A stretch of DNA of 64,000 nucleotides. Origin: Conus ventricosus. Its lineage: Eukaryota; Mollusca; Gastropoda; Neogastropoda; Conidae. Under the pieces are notes generated by a model, which made no database searches, was not told where the DNA came from, and saw nothing but the letters and a program-made list of their open reading frames with translations. The DNA lies in contig CM031621.1 in assembly GCA_018398815.1 (NCBI GenBank), positions 1,388,806 through 1,452,805 of the forward strand, written 5' to 3'. Positions within the stretch are counted from its first letter, which is position 1; each line of letters opens with the position of its first letter. The position numbers were made by a program, and so were the translations under genes. Shown piece after piece: positions 24,537 through 37,907 of the stretch.

Positions 24537-27500
24537 TCCCTCCCCTATACCCACTGTATATATGCACCCCTCTCCCTCCCTCTCCCTCCCCTATACCCAC
24601 TGTATATATGCAGGCCTCTCCCTCCCTCTCCCTCCCCTATACCCACTGTATATATGCACCCCTCTCCCTCCCTCTTCCTCCCCTATACCCACTGTATATA
24701 TGCACCCCTCTCCCTCCCTCTTCCTCCCCTATACCCACTGTATATATGCACCCCTCTCCCTCCCTCTTCCTCCCCTATAATCCACTGTATATATGCAGGC
24801 CTCTCCCTCCCTCTTCCTCCCCTATACCCACTGTACATATGCACCCCTCTCCCTCCCTCTTCCTCCCTATATCCACTGTACATATGCACCCCTCTCCCTC
24901 CCTCCCCTATACCCACTGTATATATGCACCCCTCTCCCTCCCTTATACCCACTGTATATATGCACCCCTCTCCCTCCCCTATACCCACTGTATATATGCA
25001 CCCTCTTCCTCCCCTATACCCACTGTATATATGCACCCTCTCCCTCCCTCTTCCTCCCCTATACCCACTGTATATATGCACCCCTCTCCCTCCCTCTTCC
25101 TCCCCTATACCCACTGTATATATGCACCCCTCCCTCCCTCTTCCTCCCCTATACCACTGTATATATGCACCCCTTTTCCTCCCCTATACCCACTGTATAT
25201 ATGCACCCCTCTCCCTCCCTCTTCCTCCCCTATACCCACTGTATATATGCAGGCCTCTCCCTCCCTCTTCCTCCCCTATACCCACTGTATATATGCACCC
25301 CTCTCCCTCCCTCTTCCTCCCCTATACCCACTGTATATATGCACCCCTCTCCCTCCCTCTTCCTCCACTATACCCACTGTATATATGCAGGCCTCTCCCT
25401 CCACTATACCCACTGTATATATGCAGGCCTCTCCCTCCCTCTTCCTCCCTTATACCCACTGTATATATGCAGGCCTCTCCCTCCCTCTTCCTCCCCTATA
25501 CCCACTGTATATATGCAGGCCTCTCCCTCCCTCTTCCTCCCCTATACCCACTGTATATATGCAGGCCTCTCCCTCCCTCTTCCTCCCCTATACCCACTGT
25601 ATATATGCACCCCTCTCCCTCCCTTATACCCACTGTATATATGCACCCCTCTCCCTCCCCTATACCCACTGTATATATGCACCCCTCTCCCTCCCTCTTC
25701 CTCCACTATACCCACTGTATATATGACCCCTCTCCCTCCCCTATACCCACTGTATATATGCACCCCTCTCCCTCCCCTATACCCACTGTATACATGCACC
25801 CCTCTCCCTCCCTCTTCCTCCCCTATACCCACTGTATATATGCACCCCTCTCCCTCCCTCGTCCTCCCCTATACCCACTGTATACATGCACCCCTCTCCC
25901 TCCCTCTTCCTCCCCTATACCCACTGAATATATGCACCCCTCTCCCTCCCTTATACCCACTGTATATATGCACCCTCTCCCTCCCCTATACCCACTGTAT
26001 ATATGCACCCCTCTCCCTCCCCTATACCCACTGTATCTATCCAGGCCTCTCCCTCCCCTATACCCACTGTATATATGCAGGCCTCTCCCTCCCTCTTTCC
26101 TCCCCTATACTCACTGTATATATGCAGGCCTCTCCCTCCCTCTTCCTCCCCTATACCCACTGTATATATGCACCCCTCTCCCTCCTCTCCCTCCCCTATA
26201 CCCACTGTATATATGCACCCCTCTCCCTCCCCTTCCTCCCCTATACCCACTGTATATATGCACCCCTCTCCCTCCCTCTTCCTCCCCTATACCCACTGTA
26301 TATATGCACCCCTCTCCCTCCCTCTTCCTCCCCTATAATCCACTGTATATATGCACCCCTCTCCCTCCCTCTTCCTCCCCTATACCCACTGTATATATGC
26401 CCCCCTCTCCCTCCCTCCCCTATACCCACTGTATATATGCACCCCTCTCCCTCCCTCTTCCTCCCCTATACCCACTGTATATATGCAGGCCTCTCCCTCC
26501 CTCTTCCTCCCCTATACCCACTGTATATATGCACCCCTCTCCCTCTTCCTCCCCTATACCCACTGTATATATGCACCCCTCTCCTCCCTCTTCCCCCCCT
26601 ATACCCACTGTATATATGCACCCCTCTCCCTCCCTCTTCCTCCCCTATACCCACTGCATATATGCACCCCTCTCCCTCCCTCTTCCTCCCCTATATCCAC
26701 TGTACATATGCACCCCTCTCCCTCCCTCCCCTATACCCACTGTATATATGCAGGCCTCTCCCTCCCTCTTCCTCCCTATACCCACTGTATATATGCACCC
26801 CTCTCCCTCCCTCTTCCTCCCCTATCCCCACTGAATATATGCACCCCTCTCCCTCCCTTATACCCACTGTATATATGCACCCCTCTCCCTCCCTCTTCCT
26901 CCCTATACCCACTGTATATATGCACCCCTCTCCCTCCCCTATACCCACTGTATATATGCACCCCTCTCCCTCCCTCCCCTATACCCACTGTATATATGCA
27001 GGCCTCTCCCTCCCCTTCCTCCCCTATACCCACTGTACATATGCACCCCTCTCCCTCCCTCTTCTCCCCTATACCCACTGTATATATGCACCCCTCTCCC
27101 CCCCTCCCCTATACCCACTGTATATATGCAGGCCTCTCCCTCCCTCTCCCTCCCCTATACCCACTGTATATATGCACCCCTCTCTTTCCCTCTTCTATAC
27201 CCACTGTATATATGCACCCCTCTCCCTCCTCCCCTATACCCACTGTATATATGCAGGCCTCTCCCTCCCTCTCCCTCCCCTATACCCACTGTATATATGC
27301 ACCCCTCTCCCTCCCTCTTCTATACCCACTGTATATATGCACCCCTCTCCCTCCCTCTTCCTCCCCTATAATCCACTGTATATATGCACCCCTCTCCCTC
27401 CCTCTTCTATACCCACTGTATATATGCACCCCTCTCCCTCCCTCTCCCTCCCCTATACCCACTGTATATATGCACCCCTCTACCCCCCCCCCTCTTCCTC

Positions 27501-29949
27501 CCCTATACCACTGTATATATGCACCCCTCTCCCTCCCTCTTCCTCTCCTATACCCACTGTATATATGCACCCCTCTCCCTCCCTTCCTCCCCTATAATCC
27601 ACTGTATATATGCACCCCTCTTCCTCCCCTATACCCACTGTATATATGCACCCCTCTCCCTCCCTTCCTCCCCTATACCCACTGTATATATGCACCCCTC
27701 TCCCTCCCTCTTCCTCCCTATACCCACTGTATATATGCACCCCTCTCCCTCCCTCTTCCTCCCCTATACCCACTGTATATATGCACCCCTCTCCCTCCCT
27801 CTTCCTCCCCTATCCCCACTGTATATATGCACCCCTCTCCCTCCCCTTCCTCCCCTATACCCACTGTATATATGCACACCCTCTCCCTCCCTCTCCCTCC
27901 CTATACCCACTGTATATATGCACCCCTCTACCCCCCCCCTCTTCCTCCCCTATACCCACTGTATATATGCACCCCTCTCCCTCCCTCTTTCCTCTCCTAT
28001 ACCCACTGTATATATGCACCCCTCTCCCTCCCCTTCCTCCCCTATACCCACTGTATATATGCACCCCTCTTCCCTCCCTCCCCTATACCCACTGTATATA
28101 TGCACCCCTCTCCCTCCCTCTTCCTCCCCTATACCCACTGTATATATGCACCCCTCTCCCTCCCTCCCCTAAAACCCACTGTATATATGCACCCCTCTCC
28201 TCCCTCTTCCTCCCCTATACCCACTGTATATATGCACCCCTCTCCCTCCCCTTCCTCCCCTATACCCACTGTATATATGCACCCCTCCCTCCCTCTCCCT
28301 CCCCTATACCCACTGTATATATGCACCCCTCCTACCCCCCCCCTTCCTCCCTATACCCACTGTATATATGCACCCCTCTCCCTCCCCTTCCTCCCCTATA
28401 CCCACTGTATATATGCACCCCTCTCCTCCCTCTCCCTCCCTATACCCACTGTATATATGCACCCCTTACCCCCCCCCTCTTCCTCCCCTATACCACTGTA
28501 TATATGCACCCCTCTCCTCCCTCTTCCTCTCCTATACCCACTGTATATATGCACCCCTCTCCCTCCCTTCCTCCCCTATACCCACTGTATATATGCACCC
28601 CTCTCCCTCCCTCCCCTATACCCACTGTATATATGCACCCCTCTCCCTCCCTCTTCCTCCCCTATACCCACTGTATATATGCACCCCTCTCCCTCCCTCC
28701 CCTATACCCACTGTATATATGCACCCCTCTCCCTCCCTCTTCCTCCCTATACCCACTGAAATATATGCACCCCTCTCCCTCCCCTTCCTCCCCTATACCC
28801 ACTGTATATATGCACCCCTCTACCCCCCCCTCTTCCTCCCCTATACCCACTGTATATATGCACCCCTCTCCCTCCCCTTCCTCCCCTATACCCACTGTAT
28901 ATATGCACCCCTCTACCCCCCCCCCCCCCCTCTTCCTCCCTATACCCACTGTATATATGGAGGCCTCTCCCTCCCTCTCCCTCCCCTATACCCACTGTAT
29001 ATATGCACCCCTTACCCCCCCCCTCTACCTCCCTATACCCACTGTATATATGCAGGCCTCTCCCTCCCCTATACCCACTGTATATATGCACCCCTCTACC
29101 CCCCCCTCTTCCTCCCCTATACCCACTGTATATATGGAGGCCTCTCCCTCCCTCTCCCTCCCCTATACCCACTGTATATATGCACCCCTCTCCCTCCCTC
29201 TTCCTCCCCTATACCCACTGTATATATGGAGGCCTCTCCCTCCCTCTTCCTCCCCTATACCCACTGTATATATGCACCCTCTCCCTCCCTCTTCCTCCCC
29301 TATACCACTGTATATATGCAGGCCTCTCCCTCCCTCTCCCTCCCCTATACCCACTGTATATATGCACCCCTCTCCCTCCCTCTTCCTCCCCTATACCCAC
29401 TGTATATATGCACCCGTCTCCCTCCTCTTCCTCCCCTATAATCCACTGTATATATGCAGGCCTCTCCCTCCCTCTTCCTCCCCTATCCCCACTGTATACA
29501 TGCACCCCTCTCCCTCCCTCTTCCTCCCCTATACCCACTGTATATATGCAGGCCTCTCAGCCCTGATGTGGCCCTTTGCGGTCGGCTGGGCTATAAGCAA
29601 CATTATCTTATCTTATCCCTCCCTCTTCCTCCCCTATACCCACTGTATATATGCAGGCCTCTCCCTCCCTCTCCCTCCCCTATACCCACTGTATATATGC
29701 AGGCCTCTCCCTCCCTCTCCCTCCCCTATACCCACTGTATATATGCACCCCTCTCCCTCCCTTTTCCCTCCCCTATACCCACTGAATATATGCAGCCCTC
29801 TCCCTCCCTCCCCTATACCCATGTATATATGCACCCCTCTCCCTCCCTCTCCCTCCCCTATACCACTGTATATATGCAGGCCTCTCCTCCCCTTCCTCCC
29901 TATACCCACTGTATATATGCACCCCTCTCCCTCCTCTCCCTCCCTATAC
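24537..29949. repeat. Main 46-bp minisatellite (exon 6 junction repeat)
   Basis: About 118 tandem units of a 46-bp repeat (some 36-52 bp) with core CTATACCCACTGTATATATG, then GCACCCCTC or GCAGGCCTC, then CTCCCTCCCTCTTCCTCCC. On the minus strand the unit reads GCATATATACAGTGG followed by GTATAGGGGAGG, identical to the last 15 bases of exon 6 plus its putative donor. Two variants (GCACCC and GCAGGC) are interspersed. A 57-bp retroposed module interrupts it at 29559-29615. Open frames up to 934 codons run through it on the plus strand because no unit phase contains a stop. I do not regard them as genes. Confidence 0.97.
29559..29615 (+). mobile_element. 57-bp retroposed SINE-tail module, copy A
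   Basis: A block beginning AGCCCTGATGTGGCCCTTTG and ending in a TTATC-repeat tail interrupts the 46-bp minisatellite cleanly. The same 57 bases, with one difference (CTTTG/CTCTG), occur in reverse orientation at 58059-58115. The core (CTGATRTGGCC...GGTYGGCTGGGC) resembles a tail shared by molluscan SINEs. Confidence 0.75.
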
Positions 29950-30103
29950 CCACTGTATATATGCAGGCCTCCACAATGCCAGGAGAGGGTCGCAGCCAGG
30001 GCAGGTGAGTGCGTACATGCTGTGTGACCTCCACCTGCACCCAGGAATCATCCACGTCATCCCTGTTGTCAGGGTCAATGTCAGGACCCCTGTGAAGACA
30101 CAC
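29950..30103 (-). CDS. PIPOX: PIPOX-like exon 6, copy 2 (intact)
   Basis: A 154-bp exon entered in phase 0 from an acceptor (CTTCACTCCAG) right of 30103. It encodes VCLHRGPDIDPDNRDD, DDSWVQVEVTQHVRTHL and PSPGIVEACIYTV without a break, and leaves in phase 1 at putative donor GTATAG. EACIYT corresponds to the family segment whose cysteine carries the covalently bound flavin in monomeric sarcosine oxidases (established for the family). Compared with copy 1 (209-361) the frame is preserved by one additional base. The 46-bp minisatellite starts within the exon's last bases, so the exact donor used cannot be decided by eye. Confidence 0.85.
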
Positions 30104-30199
30104 CTGGAGTGAAGGAACGGACAGGGGATCAGACAGTCCTCAGCTGTGGGCACTCTCACTGACACCATTCCACACTGCTCATTCTGCCTCCTACATACA
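30104..30199. other. Short intron segment before the 33-bp array
   Basis: The pyrimidine-rich acceptor tract of exon 6 copy 2 on the minus strand, nearly identical to 362-458. Confidence 0.7.
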
Positions 30200-33100
30200 C
30201 TGCCTCACCAATGACAGTCCACAGTGATGTCACAGCCTCACCAATGACAGTCCACAGTGATGTCACAGCCTCACCAATGACAGTCCACAGTGATGTCACA
30301 GCCTCACCAATGACAGTCCACAGTGATGTCACAGCCTCACCAATGACAGTCACAGTGATGTCACAGCCTCACCAATGACAGTCCACAGTGATGTCACAGC
30401 CTCACCAATGACAGTCTACAGTGATGTCACAGCCTCACCAATGACAGTCCACATAGTGATGTCACAGCCTCACCAATGAGAGTCCACACAGTGATGTCAC
30501 AGCCTCACCAATGACAGTCCCCACAGTGATGTCACAGCCTCACCAATGAGTGATGTCACAGCCTCACCAGTGACAGTCCACATACTGATGTCACAGCCTC
30601 ACCAATGAGTGATGTCACAGCCTGACCAATGACAGTCCACAGTGATGTCACAGCCTCACCAATGACAGTCCACAGTGATGTCACAGCCTCACCAATGACA
30701 GTCCACAGTGATGTCACAGCCTCACCAATGACAGTCCACAGTGATGTCACAGCCTCACCAGTGACAGTCCACACAGTGATGTCACAGCCTCACCAATGAC
30801 AGTCCACAGTGATGTCACAGCCTCACCAATGACAGTCCACAGTGATGTCACAGCCTCACCAGTGACAGTCCACACATTGATGTCACAGCCTCACCAATAA
30901 CAGTCTACAGTGATGTCACAGCCTCACCAATGACAGTCCACACAGTGATGTCACAGCCTCACCAATGACAGTTCACACAGTGATGTCACAGCCTCACCAA
31001 TGACAGTCCACAGTGATGTCACAGCCTCAACAATGACAGTCCACACAGTGATGTCACAGTCTCACCAATGACAGTCCACACAGTGATGTCACAGCCTCAC
31101 CAATGACAGTCCACAGTGATGTCACAGCCTCACCAATGACAGTCCACACATTGATGTCACAGCCTCACCAATGACAGTCCACACAGTGATGTCACAGCCT
31201 CACCAGTGACAGTCCACACAGTGATGTCACAGCCTCACCAATGACAGTCCATAGTGATGTCACAGCCTCACCAGTGACAGTCCACACAGTGATGTCACAG
31301 CCTCACCAATGAGTGATGTCACAGCCTCACCAATGAGTGATGTCACAGCCTCACCAATGAGTGATGTCACAGCCTCACCAATGACAGTCCACACAGTGAT
31401 GTCAAGCCTCACCAATGAGTGATGTCACAGCCTCACCAATGAGTGATGTCACAGCCTCACCAATGAGTGATGTCACAGCCTCACCAATGACAGTCCACAC
31501 AGTGATGTCACAGCCTCACCAATGAGTGATGTCACAGCCTCACCAGTGACAGTCCACACAGTGATGTCTCAGCCTCACCAGTGACAGTCCACAGTGATGT
31601 CACAGCCTCACCAATGACAGTCCACATAGTGATGTCACAGCCTCACCAATGACAGTCCACACTGTGATGACACAGCCTCACCAATGACAGTCCACATAGT
31701 GATGTCACAGCCTCACCATTAACAGTCCACACAGTGATGTCACAGCCTCACCAATGACAGTCCACAGTGATGTCACAGCCTCACCAATGACAGCCCACTG
31801 TGATGTCACAGCCTCACCAATGACAGTCCACAGTGATGTCACAGCCTCACCAATGACAGTCCACACAGTGATGACACAGCCTCACCAATGACAGTCCACA
31901 CAGTGATGTCACAGCCTCACCAGTGACAGTCCACACAGTGATGTCACAGCCTCACCAATGACAGTCCACACATTGATGTCACAGCCTCACCAATGACAGT
32001 CCACAGTGATGTTACAGCCTCACCAATGACAGTCCACACAGTGATGTCACAGCCTCACCAATGAGTGATGTCACAGCCTCTCCAATGAGTGATTTCACAG
32101 CCTCACCAATGAAAGTCCACACAGTGATGTCACAGCCTCACCAATGACAGTCCACAGTGATGTCACAGCCTCACCAATGACAGTCCACAGTGATGTCACA
32201 GCCTCACCAGTGACAGTCCACACATTAATGTCACAGCCTCACCAATAACATCTACAGTGATGTTACAGCCTCACCAATGACAGTCCACACAGTGATGTCA
32301 CAGCCTCACCAATGACAGTTCACACAGTGATGTCACAGCCTCACCAATGACAGTCCACAGTGATGTCACAGCCTCACCAATGGACAGTCCACACAGTGAT
32401 GTCACAGTCTCACCAATGACAGTCCACACAGTGATGTCACAGCCTCACCAATGACAGTCCACAGTGATGTCACAGCCTCACCAATGACAGTCCACACATT
32501 GATGTCACAGCCTCACCAATGACAGTCCACACAGTGATGTCACAGCCTCACCAATGACAGTCCACACAGTGATGTCACAGCCTCACCAATGACAGTCCAC
32601 AGTGATGTCACAGCCTCACCAGTGACAGTCCACACAGTGATGTCACAGCCTCACCATGAGTGATGTCACAGCCTCACCAATGAGTGATGTCACAGCCTCA
32701 CCAATGAGTGATGTCACAGCCTCACCAATGACAGTCCACACAGTGATGTCAAGCCTCACCAATGAGTGATGTCACAGCCTCACCAGTGACAGTCCACACA
32801 GTGATGTCTCAGCCTCACCAGTGACAGTCCACAGTGATGTCACAGCCTCACCAATGACAGTCCACATAGTGATGTCACAGCCTCACCAATGACAGTCCAC
32901 ACAGTGATGACACAGCCTCACCAATGACAGTCCACATAGTGATGTCACAGCCTCACCATTAACAGTCCACACAGTGATGTCACAGCCTCACCAATGACAG
33001 TCCACAGTGATGTCACAGCCTCACCAATGACAGCCCACTGTGATGTCACAGCCTCACCAATGACAGTCCACAGTGATGTCACAGCCTCACCAATGACAGT

Positions 33101-33573
33101 CCACACAGTGATGACACAGCGTCACCAATGACAGTCCACACAGTGATGTCACAGCCTCACCAGTGACAGTCCACACAGTGATGTCACAGCCTCACCAATG
33201 ACAGTCCACACAGTGGTGTCACAGCCTCACCAATGACAGTCCACAGTGATGTCACAGCCTCACCAATGACAGTCCACACAGTGATGTCACAGCCTCACCA
33301 ATGAGTGATTTCACAGCCTCACCAATGACAGTCCACACAGTGATGTCACAGCCTCACCAATGACAGTCCACACAGTGATGTCACAGCCTCACCAATGAGT
33401 GATGTCACAGCCTCACCAGTGACAGTCCACACAGTGATGTCACAGCCTCACCAGTGACAGTCCACAGTGATGCCACAGCCTCACCAATGAGTGATGCCAC
33501 AGCCTCACCAATGAGTGATGTCACAGCCTCACCAATGAGTGATGTCACAGCCTCACCAGTGACAGTCCACAGA
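30200..33573. repeat. 33-bp minisatellite array, copy 2
   Basis: The same 33/35/24-bp unit family as 459-6685, but only 3.4 kb long. It has its own higher-order repeat: blocks around 31550-31780 recur about 1240 bp later (32790-33020) with the same private variants, such as GTGATGTCTCAGCC and GACAGCCCACTGTG. Expansion therefore continued independently after the segment was duplicated. Confidence 0.97.
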
Positions 33574-34129
33574 GAGCAATCATATCAGGTGTTACAAAAT
33601 GAGGCGACTGATGCTGTGGAAATCTGATGTGGTCTGAGATGACATGACAGGGCTGTACTCTGCACTTCCTCTGATGACATATCCCAGTACTGACTAGGCC
33701 TGAGAGATGTCAACATCTGCACAGCTGCTGTGAAAACTGGGCAGCCACCTGAGAGAACGTGTCACTGAAGTCTTCCTACCACAGTTCCAGCACACTCACC
33801 TTTGGGAGGGAACTGACCAGGTGGACAAATAAATAAGATAATAAATCTCTTTGGGACTGGAAGCCACACCTCCCAGTCTGCAGTGCCGATCATCACACCA
33901 TGCATAACTCTCTTCTCCCTATAGCCGGCTAGTAACTTGTTTCTCCTGGATGACCCAGCCCCCTAGGATGACCTAGCCATCAAAAGACGAGAAGTGAACA
34001 GTCCTTCAAAGTCACTGTGGTGACTGTACTGACACTAGTAAGATAAAGACAGTGGACATGCAGCAAAGACCTTCAACTAAGAACTGTTCTAAACAGCCAT
34101 TAAGACTACTTCTGCCTGTACCTCACAGT
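33574..34129. other. Unique intronic spacer, copy 2
   Basis: Matches 6686-6985 at both ends but contains about 240 bp (33610-33855) not present in copy 1. No exon signature found when read on the minus strand. Confidence 0.6.
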
Positions 34130-34395
34130 ACACACTCCCTGCTCTTAACAGTTACTGTAGCTCCTTGTTGAGGATTTGCAGTCAATATATAGCATGCATC
34201 CTTACAAAATATCCACACACACTCCCTGCTCTTAACAGTTACTGTAGCTCCTTATTGAGGATTTTCAGTCAATATATAGCATGCATCCTTACAAAATATC
34301 CACACACACTCCCTGCTCTTAACAGTTACTGTAGCTCCTTATTGAGGATTTTCAGTCAATATATAGCATGTATCCATACAAAATATCCACACACA
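34130..34395. repeat. 87-bp tandem repeat, copy 2
   Basis: Three units of the family at 6990-7617 (CACACTCCCTGCTCTTAACA...). Confidence 0.93.
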
Positions 34396-34506
34396 AATGA
34401 CAAATGGTACAGGCACACAACATGAAACGCAAACAATGTGTACAATGCACACAAAACCTGCTTGTTTGAAAAGTGGCCACTGGAGTCGAGCTATTTAGAC
34501 ACCTAC

Positions 34507-34646
34507 CTTGACATATCCAGGATACTCGTCACTCGGCAGGCCATAGATGTGATGTCCACCCTCCTCCTCCCTTGCATCAATAAAGCAAGGAACCAGTCAC
34601 TGGCATGGCTCTTCTCTTGCCAGTACAAAACGGTGACGCGTGTTGG
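34507..34646 (-). pseudogene. PIPOX-like exon 5, copy 2 (frameshifted)
   Basis: The same exon as 7735-7884, with acceptor CTTGTTACAG right of 34646 and donor GTAGGTG left of 34507. At 140 bp it is shorter by nine in-frame bases (loss of three codons near YWQEK) and by one further base in the GGGAACC/GGAACC run at about 34588. The single-base loss breaks the frame after HASDWF, so YGLPSDEYPG is encoded only out of frame. This is the first exon 5 met by a transcript coming from exon 4. Whether the one-base loss is genuine or a homopolymer error is open. Confidence 0.75.
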
Positions 34647-35160
34647 CTGTAACAAGGAAACACAGCACTGGAGATGTGCTTATTCCTCTTGTCACACACC
34701 CTTACTCTCCTACTGAACATTGACAAAGCAGACCAATTTAACCCTTACTCCGCGACCATGTGGTTCACCACCAATGTCACCGAAATACAACCAACTAAGG
34801 TTACCTAGCTACAGATACTCTCACTCTCCAATCTGATGAGACAGAAACCCAGAAAGAAACGTCACAGTTGTGCTTACAGCCATTTGCTTCATCAGAGCAC
34901 TATTCAATTAAGTGTTTTTTTAAATCAATTTATACTGATTGTTTTTCCATTCACTATGAAGTCACAACCAAGCACTTCACATACTCAGCTTTGCCATGAA
35001 AGATGGCTGACGGAAGGAGACGGAACCAAACTCTGGCTCCCGAGGAGGCTGTAGTAGAGGGAGCGGATGGTTCCCTAAATCTTTCTACCATACAAGGAAG
35101 AGAATCCCCAAAGGGAAGAGGCCCTTGAATAGGAGACTGTGTAAGAACTACTTTTCCCTC
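34647..35160. other. Intron sequence, duplicate of 7885-8400
   Basis: Closely matches copy 1, then diverges at about 35160 where new tandem repeats begin. No gene seen. Confidence 0.65.
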
Positions 35161-35395
35161 TGATACATGGCACTCACTTGTGGATATCTGGTGAAGTGAA
35201 TTTTGTAACTACAGGTCTGAGTTCAGATACACGGCACTCACTTGTGGATATCTGGTGAAGTGAGTATTTGTAACTACAGGTCTGTGTTCAGGGTACACGG
35301 CACTCACTTGTGGATATCTGGTGAAGTGAGTATTTGAATCTACAGGTCTGTGTCAGGGTACACGGCACTCACTTGTGGATATCTGGTGTGAGCAA
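35161..35395. repeat. 64-bp tandem repeat
   Basis: Nearly four units containing GGCACTCACTTGTGGATATC and GTAACTACAGGTCTG. Found only in copy 2 of the segment. Confidence 0.9.
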
Positions 35396-35559
35396 AGCAG
35401 GAGTCGAGTAAGGTTTCATTAAAGCGTCGTGAAACTGCAAGACCATCTTGGAAGCTTGTGGAAGAGAAACAGAATCATCAGTACCCGACTCTTCTAAAAA
35501 GGATAATCTATCTCAGACCCTAGGGAAGAGGGGGTGGAAGAATCAGAGTAAGGCTCTGC
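35396..35559. other. Short unique spacer
   Basis: Non-repetitive linker between two arrays. Nothing recognised. Confidence 0.5.
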
Positions 35560-37125
35560 AACAGTACTGGTCACAACACACCATGCATTGCTGACTGTTG
35601 CCAGACAGTACTGGTCACAACACACCATGCATTGCTGACTGTTGCCAGACAGTACTGGTCACAACACACCATGCATTGCTGACTGTTGCCAGACAGTACT
35701 GGTCACAACACACCATGCATTGTGACTGTTGCCAGACAGTACTGGTCACAACACACCATGCATTGCTGACTGCTGCTCTAACCAGACAGTACTGGTCACA
35801 ACACACCATGCATTGCTGACTGCTGCTCTAACCAGACAGTACTGGTCACAACACCCATGCATTGCTGACTGTTGCCAGACAGTACTGGTCACAACACACC
35901 ATGCATGCTGACTGTTGCCAGACAGTACTGGTCACAACACACCATGCCATTGCTGACTGTTGCCAGACAGTACTGGTCACAACACACCATGCATTGCTGA
36001 CTGTTGCCAGACAGTACTGGTCACAACACACCATGCATTGCTGACTGCTGCTCTAACCAGACAGTATGGTCACAACACACCATGCATTGCTGACTGCTGC
36101 AGACAGTACTGGTCACAACACACCATGCATTGCTGACTGCTGCTCTAACCAGACAGTACTGGTCACAACACACCATGCATTGCTGACTGCTGCTCTAACC
36201 AGACAGTACTGGTCACAACACACCATGCATTGCTGACTGCTGCTCTAACCAGACAGTACTGGTCACAACACACCATGCATTGCTGACTGCTGCCAGACAG
36301 TACTGGTCACAACACACCATGCATTGCTGACAGTTGCTCTAACCAGACAGTATGGTCACAACAACACCATGCAGTACTGGACACAACACACCATGCATTG
36401 CTGACTGCTGCTCTAACCAGACAGTACTGGTCACAACACACCATGCATTGCTGACTGCTGCTCTAACCAGACAGTACTGGTCACAACACACCATGCATTG
36501 CTGACTGCTGCCAGACAGTACTGGTCACAACACACCATGCATTGCTGACAGTTGCTCTAACCAGACAGTACTGGTCACAACACACCAGACAGTACTGGTC
36601 ACAACCATACCATGCATTGCTGACTGCTGCTCTAACCAGACAGTACTGGTCACAACACACCATGCATTGCTGCTGCTGCTCTAACCAGACAGTACTGGTC
36701 ACAACACACCCATGCATTGCTGACAGTTGCTCTAACCAGACAGTACTGGTCACAACACACCATGCATTGCTGACTGCTGCTCTAACCAGACAGTACTGGT
36801 CACAACACACCATGCATTGCTGACTGCTGCTCTAACCAGACAGTACTGGTCACAACACACCATGCATTGCTGACTGCTGCCAGACAGTACTGGTCACAAC
36901 ACACCATGCATTGCTGACAGTTGCTCTAACCAGTACAGTACTGGTCACAACACACCATGCAGTACTGGACACAACACACCATGCATTGCTGACTGCTGCT
37001 CTAACCAGACAGTACTGGTCACAAACACACCATGCATTGCTGACAGTTTGCTCTAACCAGACAGTACTGGTCACAACACACCATGCAGTACTGGACAAAC
37101 ACACCATGTATTGCTGACTGCTGCT
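35560..37125. repeat. 44/50-bp tandem repeat
   Basis: About 33 units with core GACAGTACTGGTCACAACAC and ACCATGCATTGCTGACTG. Two forms alternate, one ending TTGCCA (44 bp) and one ending CTGCTCTAACCA (50 bp). Some units are truncated to CATGCAGTACTGGACACAAC. Located in intron 4 of the minus-strand gene. Confidence 0.95.
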
Positions 37126-37404
37126 CTGGCAAGAGAAAGTTCTGAGCTGGGGGAACGTCCTCACAACATCTGTCGCCAAAAAAAAATCATCTGGTCCTCG
37201 CTTGTCAGATTCCCATTCACTGGCATCCACACCACACATACCTTGAAATGGACAACTAGAGAGCAACCAGTCCACCCTGCTTTCAGAACCCAGAGATTCG
37301 CCTTCCACACCACTGACCTCCCCTTGGAGCTGCCCTTTTCTAGTAGCTCTCCAGCCTGTCCCATGTACAGGTGGCAGACTCCACTGGCACATCTTCAGAC
37401 ACCA
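37126..37404. other. Unique spacer
   Basis: GC-richer single-copy sequence. Minus-strand open frames here (to 37392) have no recognisable domain and no family resemblance to the oxidase. Confidence 0.5.
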
Positions 37405-37640
37405 CCTGCTCCTCCATTATCAGGCATCCTCCTCCATTATCAGGCATCCTCCTCCATTATCAGGCATCCACCTCCATTATCAGGCATCCTGGGTAGAGGC
37501 GCAGAGGGCACCTGGCACACCTTCAGATACCACCTGCTCCTCCATTATCAGGCATCCTCCTCCATTATCAGGCATCACCTCCATTATCAGGCATCCTCCT
37601 CCATTATCAGGCATCCACCTCCATTATCAGGTATCCTCAG
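37405..37640. repeat. 20-bp tandem repeat (CCTCCATTATCAGGCATC)
   Basis: Two clusters of five units each, separated by about 55 bp of GGTAGAGGCGCAGAGGGCAC-type sequence. The equivalent place in copy 1 (9295-9330) has single units, so this is a local expansion. Confidence 0.9.
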
Positions 37641-37907
37641 GTTAGAGGGCGCAGAGGGCACTATGGGAGACACTGGCCTGTCTCCATTGCACCAGGACCA
37701 TAGGCTAGATGGTGAAGCACGGAGCATCAGTTGCTGCAAAAATCAGTTGAACCATCAAGACAGAGATGAGAGCCAAACATTGTGCACTACGTTGAATCAG
37801 TTCAACTCTTGCACAAGCTGAATGGGAGGAATGGAGCCAGTGCTCTGACGCAGCTTTCCAACATGACAAACTGGCTCTGGAAGTACAAGGAGGACAAAAA
37901 GCACTGG
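37641..37907. other. Spacer, duplicate of 9340-9611
   Basis: Matches copy 1 closely (TTGTGCACTACGTTGAATCA in both). No gene seen. Confidence 0.6.

Noticed and set aside
24501..30027. Plus-strand open frames of 777, 802, 805 and 934 codons rich in P, L, S and Y
   Set aside because: They are translations of the 46-bp minisatellite in several overlapping frames at once. No start context, no domain, and frame depends on unit indels.
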